Notes under the pieces: generated by a model
What the model was told of the DNA's origin: nothing
Seen by the model: the letters and a program-made list of their open reading frames with translations, nothing else
Database searches by the model: none
Assembly (NCBI RefSeq): GCF_044466355.1
Contig: NZ_JBITMQ010000008.1
Coordinates: 124,001-188,000 of the forward strand
Length of the DNA stretch: 64,000 nt
From: Actinophytocola sp044466355
GTDB lineage: Bacteria; Actinomycetota; Actinomycetes; Mycobacteriales; Pseudonocardiaceae
Direction: 5' to 3'
Translations under genes and position numbers: made by a program
In this document: one piece after another, positions 17,934 to 25,455 of the stretch
Position numbering within the stretch: position 1 is the first letter of the stretch
Layout: each line of letters starts with the position of its first letter

Positions 17934-18734
17934 ATGGCTGAGGCAAGGCGCCTGCTACGCCTGATCGGGGTTGCCGCAGCGGCTCTCGCAACGGTCGGCA
18001 TCGCCGGCACGGCCACCGCGGCCGCCGACGACGTCACGCCGATGATCATCGGTGGCGAGGAGACCACCATCGAGGAGAACCCGTTCGCCGTGGCGCTGAC
18101 CACGCCGGACGGCTTCCAGTTCTGCGGCGGCACCATCGTCGCGCCGAACAAGGTCGTGACCGCGGCCCACTGCACCGAGGGCAGCTCGCCCGCGGACATC
18201 CAGGTCGTGGCCGGCCGGACCTCGCTGTCCGCGGGCGGTGGCACCACGGCGGGTGTCACCGACATCTGGATCCACCCGGAGTGGAACTCCAGTGCACTGC
18301 AGAACGACGCGTCGGTCCTCACGCTCGACACCGAGCTGGCCGAGGCGCCGTTGCCGCTCGCGTCGCCGGACGACGCGGACCTGTACGCGGCAGGCGCGAA
18401 CAGCACGGTGCTCGGCTGGGGCACGACCGAGAGCGGGTCCACGTCGGACGTGCTCCGCAAGGTCGACGTCCCGGTGGTCGCGGACGACACCTGCGCGGAG
18501 TCGTACGCGGACCAGTTCGACGCCGCCTCGATGGTGTGCGCCGGCCTGGCCGAGGGCGGCAAGGACAGCTGCCAGGGCGACTCCGGTGGCCCGCTGGTGG
18601 GCGTCACGGCTGACGGCACCCGCAAGCTGATCGGCATCGTGTCGTGGGGCCAGGGCTGCGCCGAGCCGAACTACTACGGCGTGTACGGCCGGGTCTCCGC
18701 GTTCCACGACGAACTGCAGGGCCAGATCGGCTGA
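17934..18734 (+). CDS. Secreted trypsin-like serine protease (S1), second copy
   Basis: This 266-residue protein has a signal peptide ending near ATAAA (about residue 31), an IIGG activation site (38-41) and the triad His79, Asp125 and Ser217. Asp211 in the S1 pocket predicts cleavage after Arg/Lys. Six cysteines are placed as in the copy at 7222. AGGGAGAAGAGGC precedes the ATG. A bidirectional hairpin terminator follows. The two proteases bracket about 10 kb that includes the liv operon and cobL. Confidence 0.93.
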   Translation: MAEARRLLRLIGVAAAALATVGIAGTATAAADDVTPMIIGGEETTIEENPFAVALTTPDGFQFCGGTIVAPNKVVTAAHCTEGSSPADIQVVAGRTSLSAGGGTTAGVTDIWIHPEWNSSALQNDASVLTLDTELAEAPLPLASPDDADLYAAGANSTVLGWGTTESGSTSDVLRKVDVPVVADDTCAESYADQFDAASMVCAGLAEGGKDSCQGDSGGPLVGVTADGTRKLIGIVSWGQGCAEPNYYGVYGRVSAFHDELQGQIG

Positions 18735-18749
18735 TCATCTCCTCAGGCG

Positions 18750-18781
18750 AAGGACCGCTCCTGGTGTCAGGGGCGGTCCTT
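18750..18781. terminator. Bidirectional hairpin terminator
   Basis: A 14-bp stem (AAGGACCGCTCCTG with CAGGGGCGGTCCTT, one G-T pair) has a GTGT loop and lies between two convergent genes. A short T-rich stretch follows on the plus strand. The right arm overlaps the last codons of the redoxin gene on the other strand. Confidence 0.8.
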
Positions 18782-19324
18782 CCATTTGATGGAACAGCCG
18801 ATGCTCGGCAGTTGTCCGACGTCGACCGGTTCGCCCGCGAGCACCGAGGCGACGGCGTCGCCCAGTTCGTCCCCGGTCACGGGCACCCCGTTGCCGGGGC
18901 GTGCGGCGTCGAGGCGGCCGCGGTAGACGAGCGTGCGCGCGCTGTCGTAGAGGAAGAAGTCGGGCGTGCACGCGGCGTGGAAGTCGCGCGTGGCGGTCTG
19001 TTCGGGGTCGGCGACGTACGGGAACGTCCACTGCCAGGCCGTGGCGTTGGCCGCCATGTGCTCGGGTGCCTCGTCGTCGCGGACACCGGCGTTGGGGTTG
19101 ATCCCGATCACCCCGAGCCCCTGCCGCCGCCATGCCGCGGCGAGCGCCCCGAGCCGCGGCCCGACGTGTTTCACGTAGGGGCAGTGGTTGCAGACGAACG
19201 CGACGAGCGTGCCGCGAGGGCCCGCGACCCGGTCGAACGACCAGGTCGTGCCGTCCGGCTCGGCGAGTTCGAACGCGGGTGCGGGGCTGCCGAGCGGGGC
19301 CATCGTCGAAGGTGTGGCGACCAT
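18767..19324 (-). CDS. Redoxin/thioredoxin-fold protein
   Basis: This 185-residue protein carries the redox motif CNHCPYVK, typical of a group of AhpC/TSA-like proteins whose second cysteine sits three residues on. Other features are 'GIGINPN'-type loops and 'TPDFFLYDSARTLVYRGRLD'. It is probably a cytosolic thiol-dependent reductase or peroxidase. ATG 19324 is the favoured start; no good ribosome site is visible. It diverges from cobA across a 40-bp gap, and its 3' end shares a bidirectional terminator with the trypsin gene. Confidence 0.85.
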   Translation of the reverse strand: MVATPSTMAPLGSPAPAFELAEPDGTTWSFDRVAGPRGTLVAFVCNHCPYVKHVGPRLGALAAAWRRQGLGVIGINPNAGVRDDEAPEHMAANATAWQWTFPYVADPEQTATRDFHAACTPDFFLYDSARTLVYRGRLDAARPGNGVPVTGDELGDAVASVLAGEPVDVGQLPSIGCSIKWKDRP

Positions 19325-19364
19325 GACCCGACGATACCGACGCCCGTGGGGCATGCTGTCGGCC

Positions 19365-20564
19365 ATGAGTGAGTCGCACTACCTGGCCGGACTCGACCTG
19401 GCCGGTCGCCGGGTCGTGGTCGTCGGCGGCGGGACGGTGGCGCAGCGCAGGCTGCCGAGGCTGGTGTCGTCGGGTGCCCGGGTGGAGGTGATCTCCCCGT
19501 CGGTGACGCCGTCGGTGGAGGCCATGGCGACGTCCGGCCAGGTCGGGTGGCACGAGCGCCCGTACGCCGACGGTGACCTCGAAGGCGCCTGGTACGTGCT
19601 GTGCTGCACGTCGTCCCGGTCCGTGAACGAGGCCGTGTCGGCGGAGGCCGAGCGACGGCACGTCTTCTGCGTCCGCGCCGACGAGGGCGCCGCGGGCACG
19701 GCGGTCACCCCCGCGACGGGCAACCACGACGGCCTGCTCGTCGGAGTGCTGGCCGGTGGCGCGTTCCGCCGGTCGGCCGCCGTCCGGGACGGGCTGCTGT
19801 CCGCGTTGCGGGCGGGTGCCGTCCCGGTGGCGGGCACGCGCCCGCACGGGGTGGCCCTCGTCGGTGGCGGCCCCGGCGACCCGGACCTGATCACGGTGCG
19901 CGGCCGCAGGCTGCTGGGGTTGGCCGACGTGGTGGTGGCCGACCACCTGGCGCCGGGCGCACTGCTGGAGGAACTGGACCCGTCGGTGACGGTGATCGAC
20001 GCGGCGAAGCTCCCGTACGGGCGCGCGGCGTCCCAGGACGCGATCAACGAACTGCTCATCTCCCACGCCCGCGAAGGCCGTTTCGTGGTGCGGCTCAAGG
20101 GCGGCGACCCGTACGTCTTCGGGCGGGGTTTCGAGGAGCTGCTGGCCTGCGCGGCCGCGGACGTGCCGGTGACCGTCGTGCCGGGCGTGACGTCGGCGTT
20201 CGGTGTGCCGGCGGTGGCCGGTGTGCCGGTGACGCACCGGGGGGTGGCGCACGAGGTCGTGGTGGTGTCGGGGCACGTGCCGCCGGGGCATCCGACCTCG
20301 TTGGTGGACTGGCAGGCGTTGGCGGCGCTGAAGGGGACGTTGGTGCTGCTGATGGCGGTGGAACGCGCGGGCGCGATCGTCGCCGCGCTGCTGGAGGGCG
20401 GTCGCGCGCCGGACACGCCCGCCGCGGTGATCCAGGAGGGGACGACGGCGAACCAGCGCGTGGTGAAGTCTACTTTGGACAAGCTGGCGGATGAGGTTGT
20501 CGCACAGGGGATTCGGCCGCCCGCGATCATCGTGATCGGGTCCGTTGCCGCGCTGGGCGGGTGA
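19365..20564 (+). CDS. cobA: Uroporphyrinogen-III C-methyltransferase with siroheme-synthase N-domain
   Basis: This 399-residue CysG-type fusion makes precorrin-2 for cobalamin and siroheme. Residues 1-150 form an NAD-binding precorrin-2 dehydrogenase-like fold ('VVVVGGGTVAQRRLPRLVSSGARVEVISP'). Residues 160-395 are the SUMT domain with 'VALVGGGPGDPDLITVRG', 'VVRLKGGDPYVFGRG' and 'VVPGVTSAFGVPAVAGVPVTHRG'. It is read from ATG 19365. M. tuberculosis has the equivalent cysG just before proS, so the position is ancestral. The symbol cysG would also be justified. Confidence 0.9.
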   Translation: MSESHYLAGLDLAGRRVVVVGGGTVAQRRLPRLVSSGARVEVISPSVTPSVEAMATSGQVGWHERPYADGDLEGAWYVLCCTSSRSVNEAVSAEAERRHVFCVRADEGAAGTAVTPATGNHDGLLVGVLAGGAFRRSAAVRDGLLSALRAGAVPVAGTRPHGVALVGGGPGDPDLITVRGRRLLGLADVVVADHLAPGALLEELDPSVTVIDAAKLPYGRAASQDAINELLISHAREGRFVVRLKGGDPYVFGRGFEELLACAAADVPVTVVPGVTSAFGVPAVAGVPVTHRGVAHEVVVVSGHVPPGHPTSLVDWQALAALKGTLVLLMAVERAGAIVAALLEGGRAPDTPAAVIQEGTTANQRVVKSTLDKLADEVVAQGIRPPAIIVIGSVAALGG

Positions 20565-20637
20565 CCTTGGGCGGCCTCCGGCCCCCGATTTCCAGCGTAC
20601 CGTTGGGGAACGACAGTTCCGGTCGTCGATTGGCTGG

Positions 20638-20665
20638 TTGTCCACAGCGGGGTCGGTTGTCCACA
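20638..20665 (+). promoter_or_regulatory. Two tandem DnaA-box consensus matches
   Basis: TTGTCCACA occurs at 20638 and again at 20657, in the same orientation, 19 bases apart, each preceded by GG. Both match the actinomycete DnaA 9-mer exactly. This is no origin by itself: there are too few boxes and no AT-rich unwinding element. Confidence 0.5.
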
Positions 20666-20940
20666 TTCGTCGCGTGACCGCGCCGGATTGTCGGTGCCGT
20701 TCGGTAGCGTGGATTTCGGGGGCCGGAGGCCGTGGGGGTCCGCCGGACGGGCCTCCTCGCCGGAGGGCTGATCTCGGGGAGGGGCCTTCCGATTTGGGTC
20801 TCGGGGTTTCTTTGGCAGGCCGTCTTTGTGGGCTTGCGCCCGGCTTGCGCGGGGTGCTGCAGCGCTTCGATGTCCTGAAAGACGCCTCCGGGGCATCGGC
20901 GCAGCTCGTTGTGTCGCTTCGCGGGCGAGGGTCGATGATG

Positions 20941-20978
20941 CGCGTCGGCCCCCGGCTCGGGGGCCGGGGGCCGACGCG
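20941..20978 (-). terminator. Hairpin terminator of the DEAD-box helicase
   Basis: A perfect 16-bp stem (20941-20956 with 20963-20978, arm beginning CGCGTCGGCC) with a 6-base loop lies 12 bases beyond the helicase stop. There is no T-tail, as is common for actinomycete terminators. Confidence 0.75.
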
Positions 20979-20989
20979 TGTGTGGTGGG

Positions 20990-22438
20990 TCAGCGGTCTC
21001 GGTTGCGGTCCGAGCGGGCGCGGCGCGGGTTGAAGCGTTCGCGGTTGCGGTTGCCCTGGCCTCGGTAGCCACCGCCCTGGCGGGCGCGCGGTGGGCGCTT
21101 CGTCTGCTCCTGCTCGACGATCGGCTCGCCGCTCGGGACGCGGGCGCCCGTGATGCGGACCAGGTCGTCGTCGCCCGGGGTGACCTTGGTGCTCTTCGGG
21201 CGGACGCCTGCCTGCTCGGTCATGCGGAACACCGTGCGGCGTTCCTGGTGGGTCGCCACCGTGACCACGGTGCCCGACTCGCCTGCCCGGGCCGTGCGGC
21301 CCGCGCGGTGCAGGTACGCCTTCGGGTCCGCGGGCGGGTCCACGTGCACGACGAGGCTCACGCCGTCGACGTGGATGCCGCGGGCCGCGACGTCCGTCGC
21401 GATCAGGACCGGGAGCGAGCCTTCCTTGAAGTCGCCGAGGACTCGGTTGCGGGCGCCCTGCGTCTTGCCGCCGTGGAGCGCGCCCGCGCGCACGCCGATC
21501 GAGCGGAGCTTCGCGGTCAGGCGGTCCACGTGGTGTTTGGTGCGGAGGAACATGATCGTGCGGCCCTCACGGGCGGCCATCTCCGCGATCACCGCCGGCT
21601 TGTCCTCTTTGGACACCAGCAGCACGTGGTGGTCCATGGTGGTCACACTGGCCTTCGCGGGCTGCACCGAGTGCGTCACCGGGTCGTGCAGGTAGCGGGT
21701 GACCAGCTGCTGCACGTCGCCGTCCAACGTGGCCGAGAACAGCATCCGCTGGCCGTCCGGCGTCAGGTCGAGGATCGCGCGGACCTGCGGGAGGAAGCCC
21801 ATGTCGGCCATCTGGTCGGCCTCGTCGATCGCGGTGAACGCGACCTCGTCCAGGACGCACGTGCCCTGGCGGACGTGGTCGGACAGGCGGCCGGGCGTGG
21901 CGATCAGCAGGTCGACACCGCGGCGCAGCGCGTCCGACTGCTTCACGAACGACATGCCGCCGACGACCGTGCGGCACCACAGGCCGAGCGCCTTCGCGAG
22001 CGGCATCAGTGAGTCGCTGACCTGCATGGCCAGCTCGCGCGTCGGCACGAGCACGATCGCGCGCGGGTGCTTCGGGCGGGCCCGGCCACCGTCGAGACGG
22101 GACAGGAGCGCGAGTCCGAACGCGAGCGTCTTGCCGGAGCCGGTCTGGGCACGGCCCAGGACGTCCCGCCCGGCGAGTGCGTCGGGGAGCGTCGCGGCCT
22201 GGATCGGGAAGGGCTTGGTGATGCCGGCCTTCGCCAGCTCCGCGGACAGCTTCGCGGGCAGCCCCAGCTCGTCGAACGAGTCGATGTCGGGGATGGGGCT
22301 GGTGGGGATCTCGTCGAACGCCGAGGCCAGCGCGTGGTCGACGTGCGGGCGGCGGTCGAAGTTGTTCTTGCTCACTCGGCTGCGAGGCTTGCGTGAGCGG
22401 TGGCCGGCAGACGCCGACCGGTTGTGCATCGTGGTCAC
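20990..22438 (-). CDS. DEAD-box ATP-dependent RNA helicase
   Basis: This 482-residue RNA helicase shows a Q motif ('GITKPFPIQ'), Walker A AQTGSGKT, PTRELA, 'ATPGRL', DEAD, SAT ('LFSATL'), 'ATDVAARGIHV' and 'HRAGRTARAG'. The C-terminal tail of about 70 residues is Arg/Gly/Asn-rich ('GGGYRGQGNRNRERF') and suits RNA binding. It probably acts in ribosome assembly or RNA turnover. GTG 22438 has GAGAGGA five bases upstream; ATG 22429 is an alternative start. Confidence 0.93.
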   Translation of the reverse strand: MTTMHNRSASAGHRSRKPRSRVSKNNFDRRPHVDHALASAFDEIPTSPIPDIDSFDELGLPAKLSAELAKAGITKPFPIQAATLPDALAGRDVLGRAQTGSGKTLAFGLALLSRLDGGRARPKHPRAIVLVPTRELAMQVSDSLMPLAKALGLWCRTVVGGMSFVKQSDALRRGVDLLIATPGRLSDHVRQGTCVLDEVAFTAIDEADQMADMGFLPQVRAILDLTPDGQRMLFSATLDGDVQQLVTRYLHDPVTHSVQPAKASVTTMDHHVLLVSKEDKPAVIAEMAAREGRTIMFLRTKHHVDRLTAKLRSIGVRAGALHGGKTQGARNRVLGDFKEGSLPVLIATDVAARGIHVDGVSLVVHVDPPADPKAYLHRAGRTARAGESGTVVTVATHQERRTVFRMTEQAGVRPKSTKVTPGDDDLVRITGARVPSGEPIVEQEQTKRPPRARQGGGYRGQGNRNRERFNPRRARSDRNRDR

Positions 22439-22834
22439 TAAGGTCCTCTCGGGACTTGGCGCGTCTCGGAGAACCCTGATCTGATCAGGGGCACGGACGA
22501 GCCCGGCGCACGTTACGCCGAAATACGTGGTGGTCACCGCTTGCCGATCCGGCGCTTCTCCGCCGGGCGGGGGAGCGGCACAGGGTCCGCTCGCGGTGCG
22601 ATCTCCAGTTTACCTTGACCCCGATGTCGAACGGCGCGCGGCACCGCGTGCCACCTGCCAGGACGGGTCATGGGGCCGGACGGCCCGCCCCCTGCACGAA
22701 CGGCCGGACCGTGCGTTTGATTCCCGGCTCCGGGCTCGGCATGCGGATCATGACGTTCGCCACACCGCGGGTGGGTGGGGGCCCCGCCGACCGGGTGGTG
22801 CCGGTCGGCGGGGGTCACCTCCCCCGGGTCTTGG

Positions 22835-23809
22835 TCAGTCCAGGCCTGCTGCCTCGATCAGCTCCTCCGTCAACGTCGTGGGGTTGGCCTTGTCTTCCGG
22901 AAGGCCCTTCGAGCGGAACCAGCCCGACACGTTCGCCACGTCCCTGGCCAGGAACTCCAGCCCTCTCGGGTTCGCCACCAGATCCACGATCTGCGGCAGG
23001 TCGATCAGGACGAGCCTGCCCTCGTGGACCAGGAGGTTGTATGCCGACAGGTCGCCGTGGGTCACGCCCTCGATCGCCAGCAGGGACAGCACGCCGGTCA
23101 GTTGGTGCCACAGGTCCTCCAGCGCCTCGCCTGCCGGGCGTAGTTCCGCCAGGCGTGGGGCCGCCGAACCGTCCTCGTCACCCAGGTACTCCATCAGCAG
23201 CTCGGTGCCGCTGCGCTGAACCGGGTACGGGACCGGGGCACCGATCGACCACAGGCGCGACAGCGCGGCGAACTCCGCCACCGCCCACTGTTCCGCGATC
23301 AGGTTGCGCCCGAACGCCGTCCGGTTGGCCATCGCGCGCATCTCCCTGCTCCGGCGCATTCTGCGGCCTTCCAGGTAGCCCGCGTCTCGGTGGAACAGAC
23401 GGTGTTCGTTCGACCGGTAGCGTTTCGCGGCCATCAGGCAGCCGCGGTCGGTGTCCGGCACCGCCCGCTGTATCAGGTAGACATCTGCTTCCTTGCCGGT
23501 TTTCAGCACTCCCAACTCGCTGTCGGCCGCGGCCAGTTCCGTCACCACCCAGCCCGGCCTCGGGCTCGGGCCCTGCTCGCTGTCGGCCCAGGTGGACCAG
23601 CGGTCGGCGCCCTCCGGTAGTGGTGGGGCTGCCTCCGCGTTCTCCCGGACCGCCGCCAGCCGGATGCGTTCCTGTTCGGTCAGCCGGCCCGCTCGCGTCT
23701 GGATCGGGTCGGACTCGGCTTCCGTGCGGCGCGGCCTGCGTGGGCGGGAGCGGCGCTCCTCGTACGGGCTTTCGTCGTCCAGAAAGTCTTCGAAATCGTG
23801 CCTGCGCAC
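22835..23809 (-). CDS. RIO-type serine/threonine protein kinase
   Basis: This 324-residue kinase has a variant P-loop (GVLKTGKEADVYL), the ATP-binding lysine in 'MAAKRYRS', a catalytic loop THGDLSAYNLLV and the metal-binding LIDLPQ motif. Together these are RIO1-family features. Residues 1-90 are a charged, probably disordered leader. Bacterial RIO kinases are poorly characterised. GTG 23809 follows GAGGAGAA. A putative 17-codon ORF with its own strong ribosome site lies 62 bases upstream on the same strand. Confidence 0.9.
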   Translation of the reverse strand: MRRHDFEDFLDDESPYEERRSRPRRPRRTEAESDPIQTRAGRLTEQERIRLAAVRENAEAAPPLPEGADRWSTWADSEQGPSPRPGWVVTELAAADSELGVLKTGKEADVYLIQRAVPDTDRGCLMAAKRYRSNEHRLFHRDAGYLEGRRMRRSREMRAMANRTAFGRNLIAEQWAVAEFAALSRLWSIGAPVPYPVQRSGTELLMEYLGDEDGSAAPRLAELRPAGEALEDLWHQLTGVLSLLAIEGVTHGDLSAYNLLVHEGRLVLIDLPQIVDLVANPRGLEFLARDVANVSGWFRSKGLPEDKANPTTLTEELIEAAGLD

Positions 23810-23871
23810 TGGTGGGTTCTCCTCAAGAAGATGTGTGAGCGCCCCACCAAGGCGCGCGTCGCGACGACTGC

Positions 23872-23925
23872 TCAGTGGGACGGGCGGACGAGGGCGTGCC
23901 ACGTCCAGGCGACCTTGCTAGCCAC
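23872..23925 (-). CDS. Possible 17-residue leader peptide upstream of the RIO kinase
   Basis: GTG 23925 reads MASKVAWTWHALVRPSH and then TGA. It has an excellent ribosome site (GGGAGG, five bases upstream), better than most genes in the window. A perfect TTGACA lies about 30 bases further up. The peptide carries two tryptophans in a WTW cluster. I do not recognise a family. It could be a small protein or a tryptophan-sensing leader, or a chance ORF. Confidence 0.4.
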   Translation of the reverse strand: MASKVAWTWHALVRPSH

Positions 23926-24020
23926 TGGCACCTCCCTGCTGTCCGCCGATCACCGACCGGCGCCTGTCAACGACGGCACGCAGGTTCTCAGGACCCGCTG
24001 CCGTGCAGCAACCGATTTAT

Positions 24021-24380
24021 TCAGTCGTGTGGCGACCCCACGCAGAACTCGTTGCCCTCGGGGTCCTGTAAGACCGTCCACGTGAGGCTGGGCATCTCGT
24101 GTGTCTCGCCCACCGTCGCACCGAGCGACTCCAGGCGCTTGACCTCGCCCTCCCTGTCGCCGGTCGCTAGATCGAGGTGCACGCGGTTCTTGCCCGTCCG
24201 CTTCTCCGCCACCTTCTGCAGGCCGACGTACACCTGTCGCCCGTCGCCGCGGGACCGCAGCTGCACGTACCAGCCGTCGGCGTCGAACACGACCTCCAGG
24301 TCGAGCGCCTTCGTCCAGAACTCCGCCAGCTGCCGGGGTTCGGCGCTGTCGATGGTGATTCCGCCGATGTCGAGGTTCAT
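24021..24380 (-). CDS. VOC/glyoxalase-like protein
   Basis: This 119-residue, single-module vicinal-oxygen-chelate protein contains 'IGGITIDSAEPRQLAEFWTKALDLEV' at the start and ends 'WTVLQDPEGNEFCV', the usual glyoxalase-like pattern. The substrate is unknown. ATG 24380 is seven bases downstream of TAGCGT, suggesting a leaderless transcript. It is divergent from mtnA across a 32-bp gap. Confidence 0.88.
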   Translation of the reverse strand: MNLDIGGITIDSAEPRQLAEFWTKALDLEVVFDADGWYVQLRSRGDGRQVYVGLQKVAEKRTGKNRVHLDLATGDREGEVKRLESLGATVGETHEMPSLTWTVLQDPEGNEFCVGSPHD

Positions 24381-24412
24381 GTCGCGCACGCTACGGGCGA
24401 CCACCGACAAAA

Positions 24413-25387
24413 ATGGCTCTCGTGCGGACCATTGACTGGCGGGATCACCACATCGTGGCGATCGATCAGACGAAGCTACCCAACGAAGTCGTCGTCCTGG
24501 ACATCTTCACCGTCGAGGACTTGGTCGACGCCATCCGGCGGTTGGCCATTCGGGGGGCTCCCGCGCTGGGAGTAGCGGGTGCCCTCGGGGCTGCCATGGC
24601 GGTGCTCGGCGACCCCGGACGGCGGGACGCCGACCTGGCCGCTCTCCGGGCCGCGCGGCCGACCGCGGTGAACCTCGCCTGGGGAGTCGACCAGGTCGTC
24701 GCCCACCTGCCGGACGGGCCGGACGCCGTGGTCACCACCGCGCTGGCGATCCTCGAGTCCGACGCCGCGCGCAACAGGGCGCTGGGCGAGCGGGGTGCCG
24801 ACTGGCTGGTCGACCAGGTCGACGGACCCATCGCGGTACAGACGCACTGCAACGCGGGCGCGCTGGCGTGTGTCGAGTGGGGCACGGCACTGGGCGTGGT
24901 CCGGTCCCTGCACCTGCGGAACCGGCTCCGCCACGTCTACGTCGACGAGACCCGTCCGCTGCTGCAGGGTGCCCGGCTCACGGCGTGGGAGCTGGCGGAG
25001 ATGGGTGTCGGGCACACGCTCGTCGTCGACTCCGCGGGCGCGACCGTGCTGGCCAGGGGGCTCGCACAGGCGGTGGTGGTGGGCGCGGACCGCATCACCG
25101 CGAACGGGGACGTGGTCAACAAGATCGGCACGTACCCGCTGGCTTTGGCCGCCGCTCGGGCCGGGGTGCCGTTCCTGGTGGCCGCGCCGGAGTCGACCGT
25201 CGACCCCGCGCTGGCGTCCGGCGCGGACGTCGAGATCGAGGTACGGGACGGCCGGGAGATCCTGGGCGGGCTGCCGGACACGCCGACCCTCAACCTCGCG
25301 TTCGACGTCACCCCGGCCGACCTCGTCACCGCGATCGTGACCGAGGACCGGCTCGTGCGGCCGGCCGCCGGTGAGCGCCTCGCATAA
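24413..25387 (+). CDS. mtnA: S-methyl-5-thioribose-1-phosphate isomerase
   Basis: This 324-residue enzyme converts methylthioribose-1-phosphate to methylthioribulose-1-phosphate in methionine salvage. Family motifs are 'IRRLAIRGAPALGVAGALG', the catalytic-cysteine segment 'QTHCNAGALACVEWGTALG', 'DETRPLLQGARLTAWEL' and 'VVGADRITANGDVVNKIGTYPLA'. The cysteine segment reads HCNAGALA where CNTG-LAT is more usual. No other mtn genes adjoin. Confidence 0.9.
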   Translation: MALVRTIDWRDHHIVAIDQTKLPNEVVVLDIFTVEDLVDAIRRLAIRGAPALGVAGALGAAMAVLGDPGRRDADLAALRAARPTAVNLAWGVDQVVAHLPDGPDAVVTTALAILESDAARNRALGERGADWLVDQVDGPIAVQTHCNAGALACVEWGTALGVVRSLHLRNRLRHVYVDETRPLLQGARLTAWELAEMGVGHTLVVDSAGATVLARGLAQAVVVGADRITANGDVVNKIGTYPLALAAARAGVPFLVAAPESTVDPALASGADVEIEVRDGREILGGLPDTPTLNLAFDVTPADLVTAIVTEDRLVRPAAGERLA

Positions 25388-25455
25388 CCCGCCTGCGCTG
25401 GCAGGGGGTCGTTCACTACCCTTTGCTGCACGTTTCCCGCACAAGGAGTACTGCC

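Larger units (their letters stand above)
20565..20989. other. 425-bp non-coding gap with DnaA-box matches and inverted repeats
   Basis: No gene is convincing here. The gap contains a 22-bp inverted repeat (20572-20593 with 20712-20733, 20 of 22 matching) that encloses two same-direction TTGTCCACA 9-mers (20638-20646, 20657-20665). Further right are several G/T-rich repeats and the helicase terminator hairpin (20941-20978). TTGTCCACA is the DnaA-box consensus known from Streptomyces. Confidence 0.6.

Noticed and set aside
25388..25455. Possible T-box or riboswitch before proS
   Set aside because: The gap is under 70 bases and shows no specifier stem or antiterminator; a plain promoter and ribosome site suffice.
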